Shown here: in pieces, positions 1 through 6,958 of the stretch
Layout of the letters: each line of letters starts with the position of its first letter
Position numbering within the stretch: the first letter of the stretch is position 1
DNA from: Flavobacteriales bacterium CG_4_9_14_3_um_filter_32_8
GTDB taxonomy: Bacteria; Bacteroidota; Bacteroidia; Flavobacteriales_E; Vicingaceae
Assembly (NCBI GenBank): GCA_002790175.1
Contig: PFUQ01000178.1
Span: 522-14,344, forward strand
Reading direction: 5' to 3'
Length of the DNA stretch: 13,823 bases
Position numbers and translations under genes: made by a program
The notes under the pieces: model-generated
What the model saw: only the letters and a program-made list of their open reading frames with translations
Told to the model about the DNA's origin: nothing
Database searches by the model: none

Positions 1-905
1 TTTTTTGTTTGATGATCTTCTGCGGCACTCGGTAAAGGGACAAAAATGGTAGGTTTTGCAGCGATGCTTAATTCAGAAACTGACATTGCTCCTGCTCTTG
101 AAACTACTACATCTGCCACCGCATAAGCATAATCCATTTTACTAATAAACGGCATTGTTTTTACTCCTTTATTTGCAACTCTAGCAACTGCGGCGTTGGC
201 TTCGTTTACATACAAATTTCCTGTTTGCCAAACTAACTGTATGTCATTTTTTACAATTTCTTCTAAACCAGCATCAATACTCTGATTGATTGTTCTGGCT
301 CCTAAACTGCCTCCAACCACCAAAACTGTTTTTTTAGTAGCATCCAAATCAAAATGTTCAATGCCCCTTGCTCTTTTTGCTTCTAAATTTTTAATGTCTT
401 GTCGGACTGGATTTCCTGTTAACATTATTTTTTCTTTAGGAAAAAATCGCTCCATATTGGCATAAGCCACACATATTCGTTGAACTTTTTTTGCTAACAT
501 TTTATTGGTAATTCCTGGAAAAGAATTTTGTTCCTGCAATAAAGCAGGTATTCCTTTATTAGTTGCCACTTTTAATAATGGTCCACTTGCATAACCACCA
601 ACACCGACAACTACATCGGGTTTAAAATCGTTAACTATTTTTTTTGCTTTTAGCAAACTGGCAATCACTTTAAAAGGAACTTTAAAATTTTGAAAAGTTA
701 ACCTTCTTTGAATGCCCATAATTGGTAATCCAATAATATCGTAACCAGCAGCAGGAACTTTTTCCATTTCCATTTTTCCTAAAGCACCAACAAAAAGGAT
801 TTTAGCAGTTGGGTATTTTAATTTTATGGCATTTGCAATTGCAATAGCTGGAAAAATATGTCCTCCAGTTCCACCTCCACTTATGATGATTTTATACTGC
901 TGCAT
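1..905 (-). CDS. murG: MurG, UDP-GlcNAc:lipid I GlcNAc transferase (partial, 3' end outside window)
   Basis: MurG adds GlcNAc from UDP-GlcNAc to lipid I on the inner face of the membrane, giving lipid II. The reverse strand reads open from an ATG at 905 to the window edge, about 301 codons of a usual 355-370, so only the C-terminal tail is missing. Residues 9-16 carry the glycine-rich loop SGGGTGGH near the start. Further on are GVGGYASGP, LLQEQNSFPG, TGNPVR, and the UDP-GlcNAc site region SRAGAMSVSEL followed by PLPSAAEDHQ, all typical of GT28 MurG. The start lies inside the end of ftsW (14-base overlap, 892-905), which indicates translational coupling. It has the usual dcw place after ftsW; murC, ftsQ, ftsA and ftsZ would be expected beyond the window, but this is inference. 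Confidence 0.96.
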   Translation of the reverse strand, partial: MQQYKIIISGGGTGGHIFPAIAIANAIKLKYPTAKILFVGALGKMEMEKVPAAGYDIIGLPIMGIQRRLTFQNFKVPFKVIASLLKAKKIVNDFKPDVVVGVGGYASGPLLKVATNKGIPALLQEQNSFPGITNKMLAKKVQRICVAYANMERFFPKEKIMLTGNPVRQDIKNLEAKRARGIEHFDLDATKKTVLVVGGSLGARTINQSIDAGLEEIVKNDIQLVWQTGNLYVNEANAAVARVANKGVKTMPFISKMDYAYAVADVVVSRAGAMSVSELSIAAKPTIFVPLPSAAEDHQTK

Positions 906-2046
906 TGACGTTGAAAGATTTTTCTGATGCTGTATTTCTGCTTACACTTAAAATAATTCCGATGGCTAAACAAGTAAACCAAATGGAAGTTCCTCCCATA
1001 CTAACTAATGGAAGCGGCTGCCCAGTTACAGGAAATAAGTTGACGGCTACCGCCATATTTATCATGGCTTGAAAAACCAAACTAAATGATAGCCCAATCA
1101 CTAAAAAAGTTCCAAAAGATTTTTCGGAATGCTGTGCAATTCTTATCGACCGATAGAATAAAATTAGGTACAGAAAGATAACAAAAAAACCGCCAGCAAG
1201 CCCATATTCTTCAATAATGATGGCATAAATAAAGTCGGAATATGGATGAGGCAAAAAATTTCGTTGTGTACTTTTTCCAAGTCCTTTGCCAATATAGCCT
1301 CCTGTTGCAATTGCAATTTTTGCTTGGTCTGCTTGATAATTACCTTCGCTATCTCCTTCAATAAAAGATTCTATCCGACTATTCCACGTTCCTAAACGAG
1401 GTAATAAATCAGGATTTGCTTTTGCTATTAATAACATTAATAGTAATGAACCAACTGCAATCGCAATCAAATAAAAGATGTATTTCATACTGACTCTACC
1501 AATAAACATAATAATTAGCGAAGTGGTAAAAAGCATTAGTGCAGTTGAAAAGTTAGCAGGCAATATTAATCCGCAAACAATTAACACTGGGAGCATAATG
1601 GGGACAAAAGCAGATTTAAAATCTTTGATGTTATCTTGTTTTTTATACAATAACCGGGCTAGATACATGATTAACGCTAGTTTTGCTAAATCGGAAGTTT
1701 GAAAGGTTTGGTCAATAACAGGAATAACCAACCACCTACTTGCATCGTTTATGTTGGCTCCTGTAAATAAGGTTAATAATAATAAAGGAATAGAAATAAA
1801 TAAGGCTATTTGAGATATTCTGGAGTAATATTTATAATTTAATTGATGTGCCAATAACATTAACCAAAATCCTATAAATAAAATAAATGAATGTTTGAAA
1901 AGGTAATATAAGGTATCGCCATCTTTGTATTTGTAAGCTAATGTTACGATGGAACTATATACTGCCAAAATAGAAAAAATAGCCAACAATAAGACTACAG
2001 CCCAAACTACCTTATCCCCTTTTATATATTTTTCAACAAATGACAT
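892..2046 (-). CDS. ftsW: FtsW, septal lipid II polymerase (SEDS family)
   Basis: FtsW is the SEDS glycosyltransferase that polymerises lipid II at the septum together with its cognate class B PBP. The 384-residue product is almost wholly hydrophobic with about ten predicted membrane segments, the first near residues 14-36. Family signatures are visible: DASRWL near 101-106, QTSDLAKLALI near 116-126, and the long outer loop GLGKSTQRNFLPHPYSDF, whose PYSD holds the conserved catalytic-region Asp, followed by AIIIEEYG. Near the C-terminus is TGQPLPLVSMGGTS. The ATG at 2046 is 6 bases after the stop of the upstream 121-residue ORF, and the 3' end overlaps murG. RodA is the alternative paralogue, but the place between murD and murG favours FtsW. 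Confidence 0.95.
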   Translation of the reverse strand: MSFVEKYIKGDKVVWAVVLLLAIFSILAVYSSIVTLAYKYKDGDTLYYLFKHSFILFIGFWLMLLAHQLNYKYYSRISQIALFISIPLLLLTLFTGANINDASRWLVIPVIDQTFQTSDLAKLALIMYLARLLYKKQDNIKDFKSAFVPIMLPVLIVCGLILPANFSTALMLFTTSLIIMFIGRVSMKYIFYLIAIAVGSLLLMLLIAKANPDLLPRLGTWNSRIESFIEGDSEGNYQADQAKIAIATGGYIGKGLGKSTQRNFLPHPYSDFIYAIIIEEYGLAGGFFVIFLYLILFYRSIRIAQHSEKSFGTFLVIGLSFSLVFQAMINMAVAVNLFPVTGQPLPLVSMGGTSIWFTCLAIGIILSVSRNTASEKSFNVNAAV

Positions 2047-2052
2047 TTTTGC

Positions 2053-2418
2053 TTAAACCTTAATTGAATTGATGATTGCTTTTGCCGTATTTTCATCTTC
2101 TTTTGGAATACAGATGACATCGCGGAAAAAACCTGCTCCTAATTTTGCAAAACGTGCAGCTTCTTCAAAAGTATTTGCAGCCAACAAGAGTAAGTTTTCA
2201 TCTTTAAATCGAAAAAATGCTGTGTTTACATCTCCACCAATAATAATAATTTGATTCACACAGACTCCAATAATGCTTATTCCGTTGGTTAAAAATTTTT
2301 CTAAATGGTTTTCATCGATAATTATCACACATTTCTCTACTTGAGAACATCTATCTATTAAATCATCGATGGCACAATAGTAAAATTGCTGTCCAGATAT
2401 GTTGCCTAGCAGTTTCAT
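2053..2418 (-). CDS. Unknown 121-residue protein within the dcw operon; resembles a degenerate Mur ligase C-terminal domain
   Basis: I do not recognise a named family. The ATG abuts the murD stop directly (TAGATG), and the TAA is 6 bases before ftsW, so the gene is embedded in the operon and probably translationally coupled. No signal peptide is clear. The pattern suggests alternating strands and helices: a strand at CVIIID (30-35), another at QIIIIGGD (56-63), a helix at FEEAARFAKLG (84-94), and a strand at DVICIP (100-105). Residues 55-105 align without gaps to MurD 368-418 with 11 identical positions by my hand count, including the G and D of the first loop, the EA of the helix and the final P. 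The MurE stretch VLAIVNREEAIKTA is also similar. The MurD loop residues after that Pro (ACASFD) are absent, so catalytic activity is unlikely. The Mur-like fold is inference. Confidence 0.75.
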   Translation of the reverse strand: MKLLGNISGQQFYYCAIDDLIDRCSQVEKCVIIIDENHLEKFLTNGISIIGVCVNQIIIIGGDVNTAFFRFKDENLLLLAANTFEEAARFAKLGAGFFRDVICIPKEDENTAKAIINSIKV

Positions 2419-3750
2419 CTACAAAGCTCTTACTGCTTTTTTAAATTGTTGACCTCTGTCTTCATAATTGTCAAACAAATCGAAGCTTGCACACGCTGGA
2501 GACAATAGCACAGTATCTCCTTGAACTCCGAATTGGTAAGCTAATTTTACAGCTTCTTGAGCACTTTCAGCATCAACAATATTTTCAATAATTCCTTTAA
2601 AAGCTTCATGTATCTTTGTATTGTCTTTTCCTAAACAAACAATAGCTTTTACTTTATCGGCAACTAATTGTTCTAATATTTGGTAATCATTCCCTTTATC
2701 AACACCACCAACTATCCAAATTAATGGATGTTGAAAGCTTTCTAAGGCATACCAAGTTGAGTTAACATTGGTTGCTTTTGAATCGTTAACAAAAGTAATT
2801 CCATGAACTTTTCCTACTTCTTCTAGTCGGTGTTCAATGTTTTGAAAGTCTGTTAAACTTTCTCTGATAATGTCTTTTTTAAGCTCCAGTACTTTACCTG
2901 CTATTCCTGCTGCCATAGAATTGTAAAGGTTGTGCTTCCCTTGTAGTGCTAATTCTTGAATTGTCATTGTATATAATTTATTATTAGTGTTTATTATTAA
3001 ATTTTCTTTATTGCTATAAGCTCCATTGGAGGTTACTGTTTTTATGCTAAATGGATGTTTTATTCCTTTGTAATTATCTATTCTCTTCATAATTTCTTCA
3101 TCATCATAACAGTAGATAACATGATCGGAATCGGTTTGATTTTGTAAGATTCTAAACTTAGATTCTACATAATTTTCAAACTGGTAATCGTATCTATCTA
3201 AATGATCTGGGGTAATGTTCAGAATCATAGCAATATCTATATGAAAATCAAACATTCCATCGAGCTGAAAACTGCTTAATTCCAACACATAGATTTGTTT
3301 ATCGTCCTCCGCAACTTGTTTTGCTAAACTATCTCCGATATTCCCAGCTAATCCAACATTTAACCCTGCTTTTTTGAGTAGATGGTAGGTTAACAATGTT
3401 GTGGTGGTTTTTCCATTACTTCCTGTAATTCCAATAATTTTTGCTTGAGTATATCTGCCAGCAAATTCTATTTCGGAAATTACAGCAATACCTTTTTCTT
3501 TTAATTGTAAAATCAAAGGAGCAGTATCTGGTATTCCAGGGCTTTTCACCACTTCTGTTGCATTCAGAATTTTAGCTACCGTATGCTTTTCCTCTTCCCA
3601 TTCAACATCAATATTTATAAGAACATTTTTGTATTTCTCTTTTATCTTTCCTTTATCAGAGACAAATACCTCAAACCCTTTTTTCTTAGCCAACATAGCC
3701 GCTCCAACTCCGCTTTCTCCACCACCTAATATGACCAATCTTTTATTCAC
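2419..3750 (-). CDS. murD: MurD, UDP-MurNAc-L-Ala:D-Glu ligase
   Basis: This cytoplasmic ATP-dependent ligase adds D-Glu to UDP-MurNAc-L-Ala. The 443 residues match the family length. The N-terminal Rossmann part has LGGGESG (8-14), and KSPGIP is near 69-74. The Mur ligase P-loop GSNGKTT is at about 110-116, followed by LELSSFQLD (156-164), NITPDHLDR (178-186), and a Lys at about 198 in YVESKF, matching the carbamylated Lys of the family. The C-terminal domain has VNDSKATN, IVGGVDKG and the MurD signature LLSPACASFD. The start codon is GTG at 3750, one base after the mraY stop; no in-frame ATG fits the N-terminus, because the Rossmann strand begins at residue 4. The next gene begins directly at its stop codon. 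Confidence 0.97.
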   Translation of the reverse strand: MNKRLVILGGGESGVGAAMLAKKKGFEVFVSDKGKIKEKYKNVLINIDVEWEEEKHTVAKILNATEVVKSPGIPDTAPLILQLKEKGIAVISEIEFAGRYTQAKIIGITGSNGKTTTTLLTYHLLKKAGLNVGLAGNIGDSLAKQVAEDDKQIYVLELSSFQLDGMFDFHIDIAMILNITPDHLDRYDYQFENYVESKFRILQNQTDSDHVIYCYDDEEIMKRIDNYKGIKHPFSIKTVTSNGAYSNKENLIINTNNKLYTMTIQELALQGKHNLYNSMAAGIAGKVLELKKDIIRESLTDFQNIEHRLEEVGKVHGITFVNDSKATNVNSTWYALESFQHPLIWIVGGVDKGNDYQILEQLVADKVKAIVCLGKDNTKIHEAFKGIIENIVDAESAQEAVKLAYQFGVQGDTVLLSPACASFDLFDNYEDRGQQFKKAVRAL

Positions 3751-3751
3751 T

Positions 3752-5005
3752 TTATCTTAACTTTAAGGTTACAAAGGTTAGTAGTGCTAGCATTATCCCA
3801 ATAATCCAAAACCTAGATACAATTTTGGCTTCGTGCATGTTTTTCTTTTGAAAATGATGATGCAATGGAGCCATCAAAAACACTCTTTTCCCTTCTCCAA
3901 ATCGCTTTTTGGTATATTTGAAATAACCTACTTGAATCATTACTGATAGGTTTTCCACTAAAAATATTCCGCACAACAAGGGAATTAATAATTCCTTTCT
4001 GACTGCAAAAGAGAAAACTGCTATTATTCCGCCTAAGGCTAAACTTCCAGTATCGCCCATAAAAACTTGGGCAGGATAGGAGTTGTACCATAAAAAGCCT
4101 ATGCAACCTCCAACAAATGCTGCAATAAATATTACCAACTCACCAGAATTTGGGATGTACATAATGTTTAGATAATCAGCAAAAACGGTGTTACCCGAAA
4201 CGTAAGCAAAAACTGCCAATGTAACTCCGATAATGGCTGAAGTTCCTGTTGCCAAGCCATCTAAACCATCTGTCATATTGGCTCCATTAGAAACTGCTGT
4301 GGTAATGATGATAACGATAAGAATGAAAACAATACCACCTAACAAATAAGAATATTGACCAGCCCAACTGGTGAGTGATGAATAATTAAATTCATTGTTT
4401 TTCATAAATGGAATGGTAGTAACCGTAGATTTTACTTCTTCCCAAGAGTAATTAGTCTCAGATTCTTGAACCTCGTCGTTTTGAAGCTCATAACTTACGT
4501 GGGTTGGAGCATTATCATTAAATGTTTTTTGTTTCACCACAACATCTTCATTAAAATAAAGTAAACATCCTACAATAATTCCTACACCAACCTGTCCCAT
4601 TATTTTAAATTTCCCTGCGAGCCCTTGCTTATTCTTTTTAAAAACTTTTATGTAATCATCTATAAACCCAATTAATCCAAGCAAAATGGTAGCTATTATC
4701 ATTAAAATAATGTAGATATTATCCAATCGAGCAAATAATAACGTGGGAATTAAAATAGATGCTAAAATGATTAATCCACCCATTGTTGGCGTTCCTTGTT
4801 TTTCAATTTGACCTTGTAAACCTAAATCCCGAACAATTTCTCCAACTTGTAACAATTGCAAATGTTGAATAATTTTTTTGCCAATTATCATGGATATGAT
4901 TAGCGAACCTATTAAAGCAAATGCTGCTCTAAATGTGATGTATTGAAACACACCTGCTCCAGGCACATCTAATTCTTGTAAGTATGTAAATAAATAGTAT
5001 AACAT
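3752..5005 (-). CDS. mraY: MraY, phospho-MurNAc-pentapeptide translocase (lipid I synthase)
   Basis: MraY transfers phospho-MurNAc-pentapeptide from UDP to undecaprenyl phosphate, making lipid I. The polytopic 417-residue protein has the family motifs: KQGTPTMGG (69-77), the paired Asp of FIDDYIKV (116-117), NGANMTDGLDGLA with Asp near 246, FMGDTGSLALGG with Asp 318, and MAPLHHHFQKK with the His triad near 382-384. It is some 55-60 residues longer than typical proteobacterial MraY (about 360). The extra length is a polar stretch at about 151-215 (acidic, Asn/Ser/Thr rich) between membrane helices, which I recall as usual for Bacteroidota. It follows the four-helix-bundle gene after 71 bases and precedes murD by one base. 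Confidence 0.97.
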   Translation of the reverse strand: MLYYLFTYLQELDVPGAGVFQYITFRAAFALIGSLIISMIIGKKIIQHLQLLQVGEIVRDLGLQGQIEKQGTPTMGGLIILASILIPTLLFARLDNIYIILMIIATILLGLIGFIDDYIKVFKKNKQGLAGKFKIMGQVGVGIIVGCLLYFNEDVVVKQKTFNDNAPTHVSYELQNDEVQESETNYSWEEVKSTVTTIPFMKNNEFNYSSLTSWAGQYSYLLGGIVFILIVIIITTAVSNGANMTDGLDGLATGTSAIIGVTLAVFAYVSGNTVFADYLNIMYIPNSGELVIFIAAFVGGCIGFLWYNSYPAQVFMGDTGSLALGGIIAVFSFAVRKELLIPLLCGIFLVENLSVMIQVGYFKYTKKRFGEGKRVFLMAPLHHHFQKKNMHEAKIVSRFWIIGIMLALLTFVTLKLR

Positions 5006-5034
5006 TATTAATGTGTAGATTGTTTGATTTGTAG

Positions 5035-5490
5035 ATGTGCAAATTGTTTGCTATAAGTCTCTATTTTTTTCATTTCTTATTTTTTTGATAATGCTATTAT
5101 TTTTCCTAAAACCTTCTTTATGCTCAATATTTCTTCTACTAATTCTTCTGTGTTTGGATAAGATTTAGCTTTATTGCATAGCCTTAACCAATAATCTGTT
5201 TCTTCAGTTTCCTTAGCAGCAATCTTTAACTTATGAATAAAATCTGCTCTACTTTCCGAGCTTTGAGCTTCCCATATATTTACTCCAATACTTGTCCCTG
5301 ATTTCAGCAACTGTTTTGCTATAACATATTTCTTTTTTTCTTCAAGCACTCCTACAAATTCAATTACTTTCAAAGCAAATGAGAATGTTAAATCAACAAT
5401 AAGGTTCTCTTTCTGTTCTACCATTATCTATAATTTTTATAGCTCTTCATTTTCCCATCTTCACCTTTTCTCATCAACTCATTTGCACAT
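5035..5490. repeat. Perfect 10-bp inverted repeat flanking the four-helix-bundle gene
   Basis: ATGTGCAAAT lies at 5035-5044 and its exact reverse complement ATTTGCACAT at 5481-5490, enclosing the four-helix-bundle gene at 5077-5424 almost symmetrically (32 bases beyond the gene's stop, 56 beyond its start). The left flank also has a direct repeat of TGTAGAT (5014-5020 and 5030-5036). These TTTGCACAT-like words fill the two gaps that interrupt an otherwise tightly packed operon. I read them as borders or remnants of the inserted unit. The repeat is seen directly; the role is inference. Confidence 0.5.
5077..5424 (-). CDS. Four-helix-bundle protein, S23 / 23S rRNA intervening-sequence family
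   Basis: This 115-residue protein belongs to the four-helix-bundle family first noted in intervening sequences of 23S rRNA (TIGR02436-like); its function is not established. The sequence has the family's hallmark block: FALKVIEFV, then AKQLLKSGTSIGVNIWEA, FIHKLKIAAKETEETDYWLRL and a last helix up to ALSKK. The ATG at 5424 is chosen because the first helix begins right after it. A perfect 6-bp AT-rich inverted repeat (CTATAA-TTT-TTATAG, 5428-5442) sits 3 bases upstream of this start and could fold in the mRNA. An 8-codon ORF (ATG at 5450) ends in a TAATG overlap with the start. The gene lies in the murE-mraY junction with long flanks, unlike its tightly packed neighbours, which suggests a later insertion tolerated by the operon. 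Confidence 0.9.
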   Translation of the reverse strand: MVEQKENLIVDLTFSFALKVIEFVGVLEEKKKYVIAKQLLKSGTSIGVNIWEAQSSESRADFIHKLKIAAKETEETDYWLRLCNKAKSYPNTEELVEEILSIKKVLGKIIALSKK

Positions 5491-5500
5491 TTCAACACCT

Positions 5501-6958
5501 TCATATTATTTCAAAAGTTTCACTCAATATTTTCATATCATCAAAGGGTAATTTTATTCCTTTTATTTCTTGGTATTTTTCGTGACCTTTTCCTGCAATT
5601 AAAATGATATCTCCTTCATTGGCTAAGGAGCAAGCTGTTTTGATGGCTTCTTCTCTATTTACAATTGCCAATACTTTTTTAAAGTGAATACCCTCCACAC
5701 CAACACGCATCTGGTTAATAATTTCTTCTGGGTCTTCCGATCTTGGATTGTCGGATGTTAAAATTATTTTATCACTCCAATCGCAAGCAATTTTTGCCAT
5801 TATTGGTCTTTTTGCTTTATCTCTATCGCCACCACATCCAACGAGTGTAATTAATTTTTCATTTCCTGTTCTGATGTCATTGATAGTTGCTAAAACATTT
5901 TGTAAGGCATCTGGTGTATGAGCATAGTCCACAATACCAGCTATATTATTCTGAGATTTTACATATTGAAATCTTCCTTCAACTGCTGTTAAATTGCTGA
6001 TAGCAGTAAGAACTGTTAATTTATCCTGACCGAGCAAAATAGCTGTTGCGTAAATTGCCAATAAATTGTAAGCATTAAATCTGCCAATAAGTTTGGTCCA
6101 TACTTCGCTTCCATCAATATTTAACTGCATACCAGAAAAATCACTTTCAATGATTTTACATGAAAAATCGGACATACTTTTAAGCGAATAGGTAGCTTTT
6201 TGTGCTTTGGTGTTTTGCAACATTACCATTCCATTTTTATCATCCTTATTTACCAAAGCAAAAGCAGTTTCGCTTAAACCATCGAAAAATTGTTTTTTTG
6301 CTTTCACGTATTCATCAAATGTTTTGTGATAATCTAAATGATCGTGTGTAATATTGGTAAATACCCCTCCAATAAAATTCAATCCTGAAACCCGATGTTG
6401 ATGAATGGCATGTGAACTCACCTCCATAAAACAATATTCGCAACCTTCGGAAACCATATATCTTAACAAAGCATTTAGCTGAATGGCATCTGGTGTGGTA
6501 TGTGTGGATGGAATGTTTTCTATTCCTACTTTGTTAACTACAGTAGAAAGTAATCCTGATTTATTTCCTAATTGAGTAAATAAATCGTATAAAAGTGTTG
6601 CTGTTGTGGTTTTACCGTTGGTTCCAGTTATTCCTATTAGTTTAATTTCTGTTGCAGGATTATCGTAGAAATTAGCTGCAATTATTCCTAAAGCCAAACT
6701 ACTATCTGCTACTCTTACATAAGTTACATTTTCTTTAAATTGACTAGGTAAAATTTCACAAACAACAGCAATAACTCCATCTTCGATTGCTTTATCGATG
6801 TATTGGTGCCCATCTACTTGAGTGCCTGAAACTGCTATAAAAAGACTAGATTTTTCAATAGTTCGCGAATCAAAACATATCTTTTCAATAGTCAAATGAG
6901 TTGAGCCAACAACCTCAATAATCCCTATTTTATAAATGATATCTTTTAATAGTTTCAT
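5501..6958 (-). CDS. murE: MurE, UDP-MurNAc-tripeptide synthetase, probably meso-DAP adding
   Basis: MurE is the cytoplasmic ATP-dependent ligase that adds the third stem residue to UDP-MurNAc-L-Ala-D-Glu. The 485 residues fit the family. The N-terminal uridine-binding part has CFDSRTIEKSSLFIA near 28-42. The P-loop GTNGKTTTA is near 112-120, followed by STHTTPDA, MEVSSHAI and NITHDHLDYH. A Lys-rich VKAKKQFF near 218-225 is where the carbamylated Lys lies. The C-terminal domain has IVDYAHTPDAL, GCGGDRDKAKRP and GKGHEKYQ. The motif DNPRSEDP at about 402-409 is the known signature of meso-diaminopimelate-adding enzymes, so DAP-type peptidoglycan is predicted. The start overlaps the ftsI stop by 4 bases (ATGA), so translation is probably coupled. 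A TGA stop at 5501-5503 precedes the 76-base gap to the four-helix-bundle gene. Confidence 0.97.
   Translation of the reverse strand: MKLLKDIIYKIGIIEVVGSTHLTIEKICFDSRTIEKSSLFIAVSGTQVDGHQYIDKAIEDGVIAVVCEILPSQFKENVTYVRVADSSLALGIIAANFYDNPATEIKLIGITGTNGKTTTATLLYDLFTQLGNKSGLLSTVVNKVGIENIPSTHTTPDAIQLNALLRYMVSEGCEYCFMEVSSHAIHQHRVSGLNFIGGVFTNITHDHLDYHKTFDEYVKAKKQFFDGLSETAFALVNKDDKNGMVMLQNTKAQKATYSLKSMSDFSCKIIESDFSGMQLNIDGSEVWTKLIGRFNAYNLLAIYATAILLGQDKLTVLTAISNLTAVEGRFQYVKSQNNIAGIVDYAHTPDALQNVLATINDIRTGNEKLITLVGCGGDRDKAKRPIMAKIACDWSDKIILTSDNPRSEDPEEIINQMRVGVEGIHFKKVLAIVNREEAIKTACSLANEGDIILIAGKGHEKYQEIKGIKLPFDDMKILSETFEII

Noticed and set aside
1164..2254. Open frames overlapping ftsW and the 121-residue gene in other frames or strands
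   Set aside because: They lie inside well-supported reading frames and show no recognisable domain; shadows.
3813..4106. A 97-codon minus-strand frame within mraY
   Set aside because: It is wholly inside mraY in another frame, and MraY motifs are intact across the region.
5077..5424. Toxin-antitoxin or diversity-generating retroelement accessory (Avd-like) role for the four-helix-bundle gene
   Set aside because: No partner toxin, reverse transcriptase or variable repeat is nearby; only the fold family is supported.
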